A stretch of 64,000 nt of DNA from Arthrobotrys musiformis (taxonomy: Eukaryota; Ascomycota; Orbiliomycetes; Orbiliales; Orbiliaceae): positions 2,914,001 through 2,978,000 of the forward strand of contig JAVHJL010000008.1 in the NCBI GenBank assembly GCA_036971715.1, read 5' to 3'. The stretch's first letter is position 1. Every line of letters starts with the position of its first letter. This document shows positions 53,301 to 64,000 of the stretch, piece by piece. The notes below the pieces were generated by a model that was given only the letters and a program-made list of their open reading frames with translations, was not told the DNA's origin and made no database searches. The translations under genes were made by a program, and so were the position numbers.

Positions 53301-55605
53301 CTCACAGCATCTGCCTACATCATATATTCGATTTTTTCTCTCATTATCTAGGTGCCATCACCGCCTCCGAGCGGGACGAACCCAAGATTAAGCGGGGAGA
53401 ATGGACTGTAAGAGCCCGATATTGCTATGCTGGGGGCAGTACCGGTCATTTTTGCTGCGCTTCACCTCACTTCCTCGTTGGCCCCCGAAGCTAGATCTTC
53501 AAATGCGCCGAAAGCCAGACAACCGGCCAGCCGGTTGGTCCCATTTGTGTCCTCAATACGCATGCCCCCTTCGTTCAATCTTAAACTTTTAGAGCTCAGC
53601 ATAGCTAGGCGATGGGGCATCAAGACCCCCCGATTGTATACGAAGCAATGCCGACGCAGGACGGGCGTGCAAGCGGCCGCCATAGTTGGCGAAAGCTATA
53701 CCGGCATAGCCGATATTAAAATGTCGGCGATCGGTGCTTAACTTTTAATACTGTGGCTATGGACACGTACCACAATACATAGAATGTTTACGAATTCACT
53801 AACAACGAGTGTCTTTAGACTTCAAACATGGCGAATTGAAGTGCCCTATAGTGCTATAGAGGTTAGATTATATCTGCTATCAAGAAACTATTGGCGAAGC
53901 ATACGTAGCCTTGTTGCGAATCTTATGTAAGGCGCACTTGACATGGGCGCTGACGTTTTCGATCACCAGTCCTTTTGAAAAGCGGAGAGTTGCGGGCGCC
54001 GCGGAACCTCCGTTCCCCACACACTAAACGAAAATGAAACCTTCTTAATGTTAGAGCTTATGAAACACTAAAACAAATGTGCGCGTGTATGAAAACTTCT
54101 TTTTTTGTGTTTGTCTGAATAAAATCTACCTTGCGATTCGTTGATGTTGGCGATGACGAGGCTTGTCAGGGCTTTTCTGGTGTTGCCCACGTTGGTGGTC
54201 GTCGGCACAAAAAGTGGCTTCAACTAGCTTCGGGGAAAAGGCAGACCGTCGGCCGTACTTTGATTTTTCTGCCACACTTCCTGAAGGCCTTAAGGACTAT
54301 TTCGCCTCTCCCGAGCAGACTGCATCTGTATGCGGCAGGCCTCGGCCCTACGTTGCGCAAGCGGACGCCGCTTTATAATTCATTCTAGAATTGATGACGT
54401 TTTTTATACACCTTCTCTTTTATACCCGCATACAAGCTTAGTACTGCCAAATTGGCACAAAACTTCCAGACTTCGGATCAAAACAATTGCAACGGTAAGA
54501 TTTCCCGCTCTCGACTTTGTTTCCTCTGCGATTGACTCCGGCGTTTTCTCCTCCGCTTAGCAATCCACCGATGAAAAGAGCACTTGCGTACCCTGAATGC
54601 TTTCACAAGGCATAACGCGAACCTAGCCAACGTTCCCTGTAACTCAATAACGTTATACTGACCTGACGTATACATCCGCAGGGCTAAGAAAAGGGAAAGC
54701 AAAAAACAAAAAACACGTTTGAGTTTGTGTTGGCGCATGTCAAAAGAACACAGGACAGGGTTCTTGGCCTTAATAAGCCGTTGTTATGACTTTTTCCCTT
54801 GCAGGCATTGTCATGCTGATTACAAAAAAGAGGCTCTCTGACTGCACGGGCAAGGCACCAAACCTAAAAGTAGAAACCTGTGGCTTTTAAGGATCCAAGT
54901 TTGATTGGGTTTCCAACACTCGAAGCTTCATAGATGAGAATATATCCGCCAGCTAGGCGGATCTACGGAAAGGTTCACATACCGCACGGAGGCATACTTG
55001 GGGGTCGAACTGCAGCTGCAGTTTTGGGTATTCGTATAAAGTGTGCTTGGGGAATTAGTAATTGTATTGACTCTGCTAGAATTGTATCAACATATTAAAC
55101 GTGAGACCATAGCGATAGCTTTCGTTCCACTTCAGCGACAAAAAAAATTTACATGTTTGGAAAGCAAAATGATTATTAAACGTTATAAACAGGGAAACGA
55201 AGAAGGGGAAAATGGAAGCCCATGCATGCTACAGCATGCTAGGACGGTAATGGAAAAGTGCAATATTAGAAATGATTAACTTTATCGCATCGCAGGCGAG
55301 GTCTCCACCATGTGCTTCAATCCGAAATTCTTCGAGATACTTCGTGACTGTTGATCAGCCGCATCAGAAAAAACATAACGAACATATAACGGGAATCCTA
55401 CTTGGCGGTCAGGTCAGGAGTAAGAGTATATCCACCCATCCAGCACTCTACCCTGACGGAGTGTGCGATTTGCCATACACTTGGATGGAGTCGGAATGGT
55501 TGTGCAGATGGCTGCCTCATTTTTGGCTTCCATGCAATCCTATTGTTCAGTTCCTCTTAACAGAAGACTTGTTTTGCCCCCCCCTATTTCCTTAACGGCA
55601 CACAT
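50384..55605. other. Gene-poor stretch
   Basis: About 5.2 kb with no supported gene. Frames of 60-129 codons occur on both strands (50728-50913, 52575-52964, 53427-53741, 54163-54378, 55272-55595) but show no domain, signal peptide or matching splice sites. No transposon proteins, long terminal repeats or RNA genes were recognised. Confidence 0.4.
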
Positions 55606-57773
55606 TTACTTTTTTTCATTGTTATCTGGGGCTTCTACTTTGACCTTGGGAGCTTCTGCTCCGGCCTTGGGGGCCGCTGGCTTCTTTTTTCCATTGCGGG
55701 TGCCGCCCTCGACCTTGAAGGTGTAATGATCCCGGTTTGCAAGAAGCTTTGGAACCTCGGATTCTTTTAGAACGCCCCCTTCGTGCAATGCCACAAGGGA
55801 TGGGTGAATATCTGCATCGGCAGGAATGTCTCGAGGCGTGCCGAAGTTCGGTGGCCAATAACGAGGTACCCACTTCCCATGTTCGTACTCGAGTCTGGAG
55901 ATGAAAGGCATAACCTCTGCAAAGCCATCCATGTAAATTTGTATGACCACGTCAGCAATTGTTACAAGGTAATTCTCGCCTTCATATATGCAGGTGGATG
56001 ACGGGGAAGCGGATAGTATTTTTGCAGGAAAGAAATGAAGAGAGGGAAGGGAGGCTCACCGAGAATCCACCAACCAAGTACACCTAAAAAGCTGCCTCCT
56101 GCGGTGAAACTAAGGGGGTCATGAGGTTGCATTCCTTGCGTATCATCGATCATTCCTTGGCCAAGTTGTCGAAGATGTTCCTCGAACTGGCGCTCTGCCT
56201 CTTGAGCGCTTTGTTCCAGCATGTATTCTTCGGGTTGGGTAAATTCGAGCTTGTTTTCTGTATCTGGTAGGTTTCGAACTTCTTCCAACATCCAAGCTAG
56301 TGGGATATCACTTAAAGCACGCTTTTGGCCGGGTGATTTGCCCCACCCTCCTCCGACGTCGCCGTGGTTACCGCAGAAGTAGACTTCTTTGAGGTCTGGG
56401 TGGTCGATAAATCCCTTGTACAGAGCGGGTTTGAACTTGAGTCTGCGTTCGTGAACGCTGACGGCATGCCGAATGTGGGTTGCCGAAGAACCCATCGGCA
56501 TATAAGCGTAGGACTTTCGCCAGAACGGTGGCTCAAGTTGGCCTACAGAGTTGACACAGTCGAACAGGCCCAGGAAATGGACCTACGAAACGGTGGGTTA
56601 GCATTCCTCAATAGAGCTATAGCTCGAACTGGTTTGAACATTCACGATAACGACTGTCTTGGCCATATATATGGGAAACAAGTGAGCCATGGCAACTTAC
56701 GTTCACTCCACTTCGAGAAAAGGTTTTCTTGAATTTCCGCATGAAAGTACGTCGCTTCATGTCCTTCTCTCCGCCATCATGTCTAGAAGTTTGGAATCTG
56801 CTAAAGGTTTTCCAGCCGAACTCGATCATTTCCTCGTTGCCCCGGGATAAAAGGCCGACACCTGCCAACATCTCCGAAAGGAAACGAGCAGTGTATGCTC
56901 CACGGGAGAAGCCAAAGATGTATATGCAATCACCAGGATTGTAGTACTTCATAATGAAGGAGTAGCCTCCGATCACGTGGGCTTTGAAACTAGTGCCGAC
57001 TGCTTGGTCGACAACGGTTTTAACCTTGTCGCCAATTTTTCCCAGGAAAGTTGTTCCTTCATTTTGAACGTATGTGCCGATTCCAGCTAACAATCATCAG
57101 AACAACAGAAATATTAGCCCTTATGTTTTCGAATTTGAGAAGATGCAACAAAGAGAGGTGTTGGCGCCCATGTGTTGGCGGGCACAAGTCACGGTTCGGG
57201 TAAGACGGCGCCTTGAGCTTGAGGAGAGACGAGGAGAGGAACGTACGCTGATAGTAGTGAAATTGGAGCTCCGACCGCCTGTCCAGGAGTTCATATATCT
57301 TAACTATATTAGAATCCTGTTGTCGAAGAATAAACCTGTCAGCACTCGGTAATTCCACTCGATTCAATCTCGTATTCAGGTCGCAGGTCCATGAATTTTC
57401 GCCTGGTACATGGATCCGGGATGGTTGAAATAGTGGGACGGCAACATACAGTGTCGTCTCCATGAAACTTATTCCCTAAAGGGTCCCAGATGGTGTCAGG
57501 TCAGGTCTCTCTTCGCTGCCGATTAGGGGAAGTGGAGTCGGGTATACCTGTCCCGTCAAAACATAACACCAGTCTTCGCTGTTTTGTGAAGTCAACTTCG
57601 CCGTGAACGCCGGAGTCGCAGGTGGAAATGGACGACGGCCTTTGCGGCTTTTCTGACGGCGCTGGCTCCACGGGAGGCTCTCCCTCGACTGGTTCGACTG
57701 GTTCGACCGATTCGACCTGTGCGCCTTTGTCGATAGGCGTCTCCACCATCGCGACACGCTCGATGGACTCCAT
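55606..57773 (-). CDS. DUF2235 alpha/beta hydrolase
   Basis: Protein of 513 residues with the DUF2235 domain, related to the catalytic domain of Tle1-type phospholipase effectors and widespread in fungi. Six exons: 57773-57548, 57475-57450, 57316-57247, 57086-56701, 56582-56060 and 55916-55606; introns 72, 133, 160, 118 and 143 nt. Every join keeps frame and restores the family pattern. Landmarks are RLVLCFDGTGNKF at the first splice, DSNIVKIYELLDR, PGIGTYV, the nucleophile elbow FGFSRGAYTAR (Ser168), HFLGLFDCVNSVG and GNHGDVGGGW with the catalytic Asp/His region. The N-terminus is a Glu/Pro/Val-rich linker; the C-terminus is Lys/Ala/Pro-rich. No signal peptide is present, so it is probably intracellular. 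Substrate is unknown; an acyl-ester or lipid is likely. Confidence 0.87.
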
Positions 57774-59998
57774 GCTTTTTCGGGTTCGGCGCTATCTCCT
57801 TCTCTCGATTGGTACGTTCGTCCGACGTTACGTCAACGGTTCGTTTTGTGCAAATGTCAGATTTGAATGTCGACGTCGTCTGGCAGTACACCGAAAGCAA
57901 GCCTCCTAAATCGAGGGGAAATGGCCTGATCTCGGGATGGGTTCCGGGAAGGGACTTATAACAATCAGGTCAAAACCCTTCTTCGAGGTCTTTAAATTTA
58001 TTTTCTCACAGCATATCATCAGCCTTGGGTCCCCACACTCGAATTGGTTTTTTTTTGCCCCGTCTGCGATTTCCAAGATCTCAAACAATAAATTCATGCA
58101 TACCAGCCGCTTTAATTTTTTTCGGGGGGGACGGAAGGGAGGGGACAAGGGATGTTCCCGCATTCTCCTGCCCTTGGTTGGCTAGTTTTTCATGCACTAG
58201 TGACGCCCTGATCCCCGCTTTCTCGCCAATCGCAAAAACACGTTCAGACGACCTGGGCACCAAGAGATCGAGAGCTTCGAGAGTTTGCTTGTGAACGGGT
58301 CGGGCTTATCGTTCCGCCCGGCAAGCCGTAATTCTCCGGTAGACGACTTCTCGATTCTAGGTAATGCTACAAAGAACCCAATCGTTGGGAGAGAATCGAA
58401 TCGGTAGAATTCGGGCCCGATGTTGGGTCGGGAGAAGAGTGAGAAGGGTAATACGCTTACGTATATTAACTTGATATTCGGAACTCGGAACTGGGATTGT
58501 GAACAGGCAGCTCTGACTTGCAGATTCACAAGACTTTAATGTGCGATCTTTAGCCTAGTTTGGCAGCAAGAGCGCCCGAATGGAACTGTTTTGAAGTTGA
58601 GGAGGGCTAGTCGTTTGAGAGGTTTGGTGATTGCTAGCTACATTCAAGCACTCTTGGAAGCGAATGTCACAATTCACTTTGAAGTTAGTTATGGTCTTAA
58701 GACCTTCGATCGAGGCTACAAATACAATCAAGACTTCTCACATCAATCCGGCACTGAGAATGCCTGAGAGCTGAGAATTGAGACATGCTTAGGCCCTTAG
58801 CGTCGCAACGTCAGCTTACATAATATTGATGTGCCTACAACATCTTATCGCAGTAAAGATACTGTGCGAGGAAGTTAGATGTATGTACATGTACAGGCGT
58901 TTGGCTACTGTATTTGATGCATTCAAGAGCGTGGAGTTTTGGATCAAAGCCAATTAAATTCTCAGGATTTATTTTGAAGTTTGCCTGGTGGGTTCGGCAT
59001 AAGACAAACACAGGAATATTCGAATGCATGGCGATATTATATTATCAGTTGAGCCAATTGATGGGAGGCATCTTGGTACGAGACTAGGAGGTATCTGCGT
59101 TCTAGGATTAGGTCTGACGGGTCTGGCCTTGTCTCGTCTGGCCTGGGATCCTACTGAGACTAGGTCTGGCGTGGATCACTAAATTTATACGCAGAGCCAA
59201 TATGCTTATTACGTGAGTAAATGATTCGGAGCAATTGTAATCTATCGACATACAAACCTACATATAGGTTGACATGTCATACAACCTACCCTGCTAATGA
59301 TGGCATGGGCTTTTCGCGGTCTCAAAGTTGGAAAATGTCCCCGAGACCCTGTATTATTCCCGGCAGCCCTTGAACGGCGCTCAAGTTATCTCGTAAACTA
59401 GATGCTACTAGATGCTACTGTGTCTGCGCTCAAGCAACTAGGTCTATGATTTTTATTACTAGCGCAGTCAGGCGCCTCCTAGCTTACATCTCGGCGACAG
59501 GTAGAAAGCTTATTTAGCAAAGAGAAGTAATGGCATAATTCAGAAAAATTATGGATTCGAAGATCTTATATTAAAAAGCGATATAAGTGTGTAGGATCAA
59601 AAGTGAAAGGTTGGTCTTTCCCAAATGCTCTCAATAGGCGGAAAACCTCGTCTCAAACGGGTATCCTCCTCTCGAGTCGCAAGCAATGGAAGAATCTGGT
59701 AACGAAAAAGGCAAAAAAGAACGACGACTACGACGCCTTGGGGTATCTTAGAACTGCGGAACCACTCGAAGCCAACCGGGACGAAAAGAAAAGCTGGAAT
59801 GTGCGTAGTTGCCTCATTCTGACTGGTACCGACCGAAATATTCCCCCTCTTTATGTATGCTCCCCTCTCTCATCTTTCGCTTATACTAGGACCTCTGTCC
59901 TAGTACTGGCAGCTTGTTCGCTCCTTCATTCATTTTCTTTCTTCCGCCTCTTTTAATTTCCGACCTTGATGGGTGGTTCCTCTTTTTTGCTTTTATTG
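57774..59998. other. Intergenic, nothing firm
   Basis: Upstream of the DUF2235 gene. Frames at 58529-58197 (-) and 59603-59956 (+) lack a proper ATG or motif. A short direct repeat, TAGATGCTAC twice, lies near 59400-59418. No RNA gene was recognised. Confidence 0.35.
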
Positions 59999-60156
59999 TT
60001 ATAGAACCGACATGCTCTTCCCCGGCAAGCTCTGTACGACCGTAGCCAGAACCTTCCGTTCCTGTCGTAGACTTGCGAGTTCGGCACGTAGCTTCGAGGC
60101 CTCGGCTTCGATGCCCTCGATTTCTCTTCGGAGGCTATCCTTGCTGCCCTTTGTCG

Positions 60157-60195
<39 letters not shown>

Positions 60196-60256
60196 GGTCC
60201 GTTGGACTTGAGGTCCGTCGCGAAGGGTGTGACGATGTACTCGAACGGCCAGCCAT
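59999..60256 (-). CDS. Possible 85-aa poly-Ser coiled-coil protein
   Basis: Frame starting at the only ATG (60256) of a longer open frame that extends to 60565. The product is basic and Ser-rich, then has a run of 11 Ser encoded mostly by a CAG/AGC triplet repeat. It ends with a leucine-containing coil (RREIEGIEAEASKLRAEL). The coil looks real and could mediate dimerisation. No DNA-binding basic region is visible. An upstream exon may be missing, and the function is unknown. Confidence 0.4.
60158..60187 (+). repeat. (GCT)10 triplet repeat
   Basis: Ten GCT units, read as Ser (AGC) codons on the minus strand in the poly-Ser ORF. Confidence 0.9.
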
Positions 60257-61115
60257 GGAGTTCCGCTTTTTAATCCCTCTATCACCACTTTTGGTGGGGG
60301 TGTTGAGTATCGTAGAGGTGTATCTGTAATAGCGGCGGCCTGGTCGGAGAGCGGTGGTAATCCTAATGTTGGTAGGAGTATATGTAAGGTCCGGTAAAGC
60401 TGTGGTTCCCGGGTCCTTGAGGGGTTTGCGCGCGGTTGAAGTTGAGGAGATCGCGAGAGAGAGAGAGGGATTCTTCTGGTAGGAGTGGAAAGGGGGAGGA
60501 TCCTTCTTAACTTTACAGCCGTCTCTCGCCTCTCTGTCGGCCTGTGCCAAGATGCAATTTGCCAATCTTATCTGATTTCTATCTTGGCATTTAGCATGAT
60601 CTGATTAAGCTTGTGTCACCTGATCTTGTAGGAATCTAATCTAATCTAATCTAAATCTCGTCAGTCGGTGTGACGGAAACGGCCGATTGCAACGCAACAC
60701 GCAATAGCCACCATTTCTTTTCCAAGGCCAGTCGCATGACCTCACTTACGTCACTATTCTGGCTGGCTTCATGTTGGCAGGGATCCCGAAGAACCTGCCC
60801 ATAGAATAAATGCGGTGGAGGTACAATTATCCACATTCCTTTGGCCTGGAGTATTTCGAATCCGATCGACCTGATTTTTTGGTTTGTTTTGCCCGATGAG
60901 CAAAATGCAAGCAAGTTTATAATGTACAATTGTTAGTATAAAGGGCGGAACTAAGTTCTGAATTCCATCAGTTAGCCACCTCTTCCCGTTTCCACCATCG
61001 CCATTATCACAATCATATTCGTTCGATCTACAAAGTCCTCAAACACACTTGACGTTGACATCAACGATAATAGCAATCTTCCACAAGAGTCATTACATTG
61101 CTGAAGAAAGGAAAA
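60257..61115. promoter_or_regulatory. Intergenic with TATA box for PLDc_N gene
   Basis: A TATAAAGG at 60937-60944 lies about 170 nt before the ATG at 61116. A tandem CTAAT repeat (about four copies) is at 60636-60654. No gene was seen on the plus strand. Confidence 0.45.
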
Positions 61116-61515
61116 ATGTTGTTCTTCATCCTCACTGCTCTGCTCTCTTCCCTCGCTCTTGGCGCCCCTGTTGGCGATGAGATAGTCACTATCCAGGAAA
61201 ACGCTTGGGGGTATGGTGCTGGTGGTGGCATCGTCGGCCTCATCATCTTCGTCTTGGACGTCTTAGTCTTTAGTAGGTTTCCGTCCGTCTATGCTAATAT
61301 TTAGTCACTAGTGCAATATGGAACGCCAGATACTTAAGGAGATAGAGTACTAATGGAGGGTTCATGTAGTTGAACTATTCAAGTCTTCACGCCCGGCATC
61401 GCACAAGATCCTCTGGGGACTTTTTGTCTTCTTCTTCCCCATCTTGGGGCTCATCATCTATTACCTCTTCTCGAACCGTCAGAATTATACGCATAGCTAC
61501 GAGGCTTTGCCGTAG
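61116..61515 (+). CDS. Stand-alone PLDc_N-type membrane protein
   Basis: Two exons, 61116-61272 and 61370-61515, with a 97-nt intron (GTAGGT donor, TACTAATGG branch site, ATGTAG acceptor) and a product of 100 residues. An N-terminal signal peptide (MLFFILTALLSSLALGAPV) precedes two membrane helices, GGIVGLIIFVLDVLVF and ILWGLFVFFFPILGLIIYY. The loop between them (IELFKSSRPASHK) and the end of helix 2 match the phospholipase D-nuclease N-terminal (PLDc_N) domain, which in bacteria precedes cardiolipin synthase catalytic domains. Here no catalytic domain follows, so it is not an enzyme on its own. It may be a membrane anchor or a small regulator. Confidence 0.78.
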
Positions 61516-62457
61516 ACTCGCTACTATGATCAGAGATTGGGCAGGTGCGATAGAGGAAGAAGAGGGGAGGTGATATGGATAGCTTTGGAAGTCTTGAGTC
61601 GCCACCTATTGGAATTATGCTCCTTCTTGTCTGTGGGGATGTGGTCCATGCTCTCCGACGTACACTTGCTTATGCTTTCCCAAAGCGAGCCATGCTATTG
61701 ATACATTATCGAATATGCATGTTTAAAGTCGTTTGTCCATCTATGAAACGTTGACTTGGTTGATTGATCATACAACCCTAATATTCGATATACATATGCA
61801 AAATGCAATGAATTCCAGTCATCCCAGAAATATTGTGTATGCTAGAATCACAGCTACTACACATATCTATTTCGGTTCTCATATTGTTTATCGTTTAGTT
61901 TAAGCATTCCCTAAGGCCCTTCTCTTCGGCCTAATATCATGATGGAGATGTGGGTAAATTGATGTCGAAATATGTCGATTGATAGGGGATGCAATGAATG
62001 TCCTAATTTTCGTTTGGTGGTACAAAGACGATAACTAGCATCTGATGACGTCAAGATGGAATGTTGCCATCTAACGATACAACAATTAGCTTATGGAACA
62101 TTGAATAATACTACATATGGAATGCTACAGTTTATACAACGTGGGGGAGCAATTGGGTCTTGGCTCAGCGGCATCTGGACGAGTTTCTTACTCGTCCTAA
62201 GTCTATTGTGGTATCATCGAAGAGAAATATATATATACATGGAGAAAAAAGTTGTCTGAAGAGACAAGAACAGGGTCCCTGCTTCTAGCTAGGGAAATCG
62301 TACACGCACTTCCGGTTGGGGGTGCGGTATTGTAGTATTATAATGATGCTGCTGTACTTTCTTGCTAAACATTATAGGTAAATATGTGCGTAGTTGTGTA
62401 TGTTCAAGTACCCGCGTCAAGCGAGCGGCTGGAATCATAGGGTATTATAAATGGGTT
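61516..62457. other. Convergent intergenic region
   Basis: Between a plus-strand and a minus-strand gene. The short frame at 62056-62259 has a hydrophobic stretch but no other support. AT-rich. Confidence 0.4.
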
Positions 62458-63895
62458 TCATAACCCTGCCACGAGGGAGGTTATGGTCAAGAAGAGCAGG
62501 GTTGTGAGAACCTGAAGGCTTGGAATGTTCTTGAGTAAGAAGGTTAGTATGTGAGGTTCGTGGTGATGGACCAGGAATGGATGACTTACGAGGTGTGAGC
62601 CAGCGCCTGTAGCGGTGGGTATTGGTAGGCTGGTCTCGGTTTCCGTCTCGTTCGCTTCTGTGGACCGTGTCCGGGTAGGAGCGACAGTATAAATCGGACC
62701 GGCTGTTGAGTTTATGGCTGTCGCTATCGTCGACGGTGGTAGAGTCGTTGTACTTTCGGGTTCCTGTGTCCACGAGTATTAGTAATTGAATAGGGAGTAG
62801 AGAGTGGAAAGCAAAGAAGTTAAGTTGACATACGGCGCTCGTGCTGGTGGTCGTAGAAATACTGGTGGAACTCCTCACATTTCCGAACCCCTCGCAGAAA
62901 TCATCCGCATAGGCAGAGAGTGATTTCGCCCTGGCCGGGTCTGCAGTTGAGAGGTACCCGACACAAGTCTTCGCGGCACCATCAATAATCCCAGGCACCC
63001 AAGTGGCCCTTGCACCGTAACATAGGCAGCTTGCTTGAAGGCTCGCTGGTAATGTCCCAAAATTCCCCCTAGAATAAGCTAACTCGCAGGCGCCGTACTG
63101 GTCCTCGAATAGTTTGCATTGGCTTAGTGCTTGAGAGGCCGAAAGCCGCACGTCTCCAACCGTGTCGCAAAAGTTGAGAAGGGTTGAGATTTGGCCGCCC
63201 TGGCCGGCGAGATTCTGAGCGTAGGTGTAGCAAGACGAAGCGAGATGATCGAATCCCTCGGGAGCGTACTTGGTACGGGAATAACAGGCACAATCCGCGA
63301 GGGAGCTACTGCCGGAGAAAACGTAGTCCGAGGATCTTGGGGTGCGGTTGCCACAAGAGTTTAGAACTGATGCTAGGGTATTGCATGCGAGGGAACCAAT
63401 CGAGGCAGATTTACTGATGTCGCCGGCGAGATAGCAGACATTAAGATACTGGGCCACAGCTGCCGTAGCATCCGGACTGACGGAGCGAATGTAGTCATAG
63501 CACGATGTTGCGAGACCATCGAATACATGGGGGACATATGATTTGTTGTAGTAACAGGCACAGGAAGCGAGAGCCGAGGTTCCAGCTAGGTTTGTGAAGC
63601 CAGATGTTGAGCACCAGCTGTAGGCCGAATAGAGGGCAGAACAAGCATCACGGCCTTTCGGGGTACCAGTGGATGAGTCCGGCGAATCCGATGAACCGGC
63701 GTGACGAGGGTAGAGCCTTAGGTTGACGAGATGTGGATCTGGTGCAGCGGTGATGGTGGCATCGAGGTTGACTGCTTTGTTTGCGAGGTGGTGTTGGGCG
63801 TTGGCGGAAGCGAGAGTTTGTTGGCAGAAGGCGGCCGCTAGCAGAAGCAAGGACGGAAGAAGTGCGACCGGGTTTTTGGTCCGCCACGAAGCCAT
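62458..63895 (-). CDS. GPI-anchored protein with three six-Cys modules
   Basis: Three exons: 63895-62834, 62763-62590 and 62529-62458; introns of 70 nt (GTATGT donor, TACTAATAC branch site) and 60 nt (GTAAGT donor, ACTAACC branch site), product 435 residues. A signal peptide covers about residues 1-29. Three tandem modules follow, each with six cysteines at near-constant spacing: 85/95/112/114/132/154, 171/181/202/204/222/243 and 260/270/290/292/311/334. Each has the core (S)C-x-CY, a P-x2-(F/I)D-x-(L/A)A stretch and a conserved C-x2-Y. A Ser/Thr/Pro-rich stalk (spliced exon 2) and a hydrophobic tail (VLTTLLFLTITSLVAGL) mark a GPI signal. The protein is predicted on the cell surface or wall. 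The pattern is not the eight-Cys CFEM domain. Without splicing, the frame ends in basic sequence and loses the GPI tail. Confidence 0.82.
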
Positions 63896-64000
63896 TGCAG
63901 ATTCATGCTACGGCGATTATTATTATATCCAGCCGGGGTTTTTGGAGGCGTCGAGAGAAAGACAGAGTCGATGGGAGAAGAGGGAGAAGAGAGGAAGAGG
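63896..64000. other. Leader/promoter of the GPI protein gene
   Basis: Upstream of the ATG at 63895. On the minus strand it is CT-rich, with an ATAATAATAAT stretch near 63915. The window ends here. Confidence 0.4.

Noticed and set aside
59603..59956. 117-codon plus-strand frame
   Set aside because: Begins with GTG and ends in a CT-rich, leader-like sequence, with no recognised domain.

Overview
The window looks like nuclear DNA of a filamentous ascomycete. Genes are interrupted by short introns, mostly 44-160 nt, with GT(A/G)NGN-type donors, CTAAC/CTGAC-like branch sites and YAG acceptors. Several genes have TATA boxes about 30 nt before pyrimidine-rich leaders. The families fit too: a two-domain chromate transporter, an S28 peptidase, a DUF3425-type bZIP, a DUF2235 hydrolase, a MARVEL protein and GPI-anchored cysteine-rich proteins. 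I cannot fix the class; Orbiliomycetes is only a guess. No rRNA, tRNA, CRISPR or intact transposon was recognised. Exon structures were worked out by hand from reading frame, splice signals and family continuity; each inferred join was checked to keep frame.

Layout. 0-5 kb: two uncharacterised minus-strand genes. 5-12 kb: an OTT_1508-like deaminase (+), a chromate transporter (-, four exons) and a PI-PLC-like phosphodiesterase (+) whose frame breaks at a catalytic site. 12-18 kb: a doubtful membrane-protein fragment, a 66-residue secreted cysteine peptide and a Nudix ADP-sugar pyrophosphatase. 18-33 kb: a block of large, low-complexity, probably disordered proteins (249, 239, 1332, 522 and 570 aa) with an F-box protein and a MARVEL membrane protein among them. 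33.6-38.4 kb is a gene-poor gap. 38.7-45.6 kb is rich in secreted products: a 243-aa cysteine-rich protein, a GPI-tailed S28 peptidase, a partial small protein and a 178-aa protein with a 14-nt micro-exon. 45.8-49.0 and 50.4-55.6 kb are gene-poor, with the bZIP factor between them. 55.6-64 kb: a DUF2235 hydrolase, a short poly-Ser coiled-coil ORF, a stand-alone PLDc_N membrane protein and a GPI-anchored protein with three tandem six-cysteine modules.

The genes do not form a metabolic cluster. Two themes stand out. One is a set of disordered-protein genes sharing long CT-rich, often intron-containing leaders, a pattern usual for strongly expressed fungal genes. The other is a set of secreted or surface proteins (about 14.8, 38.7, 40.8, 44.2, 44.9 and 62.5 kb), which suggests interaction with the outside or a host. 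The most distinctive item is the three-module six-cysteine repeat protein at the right end.
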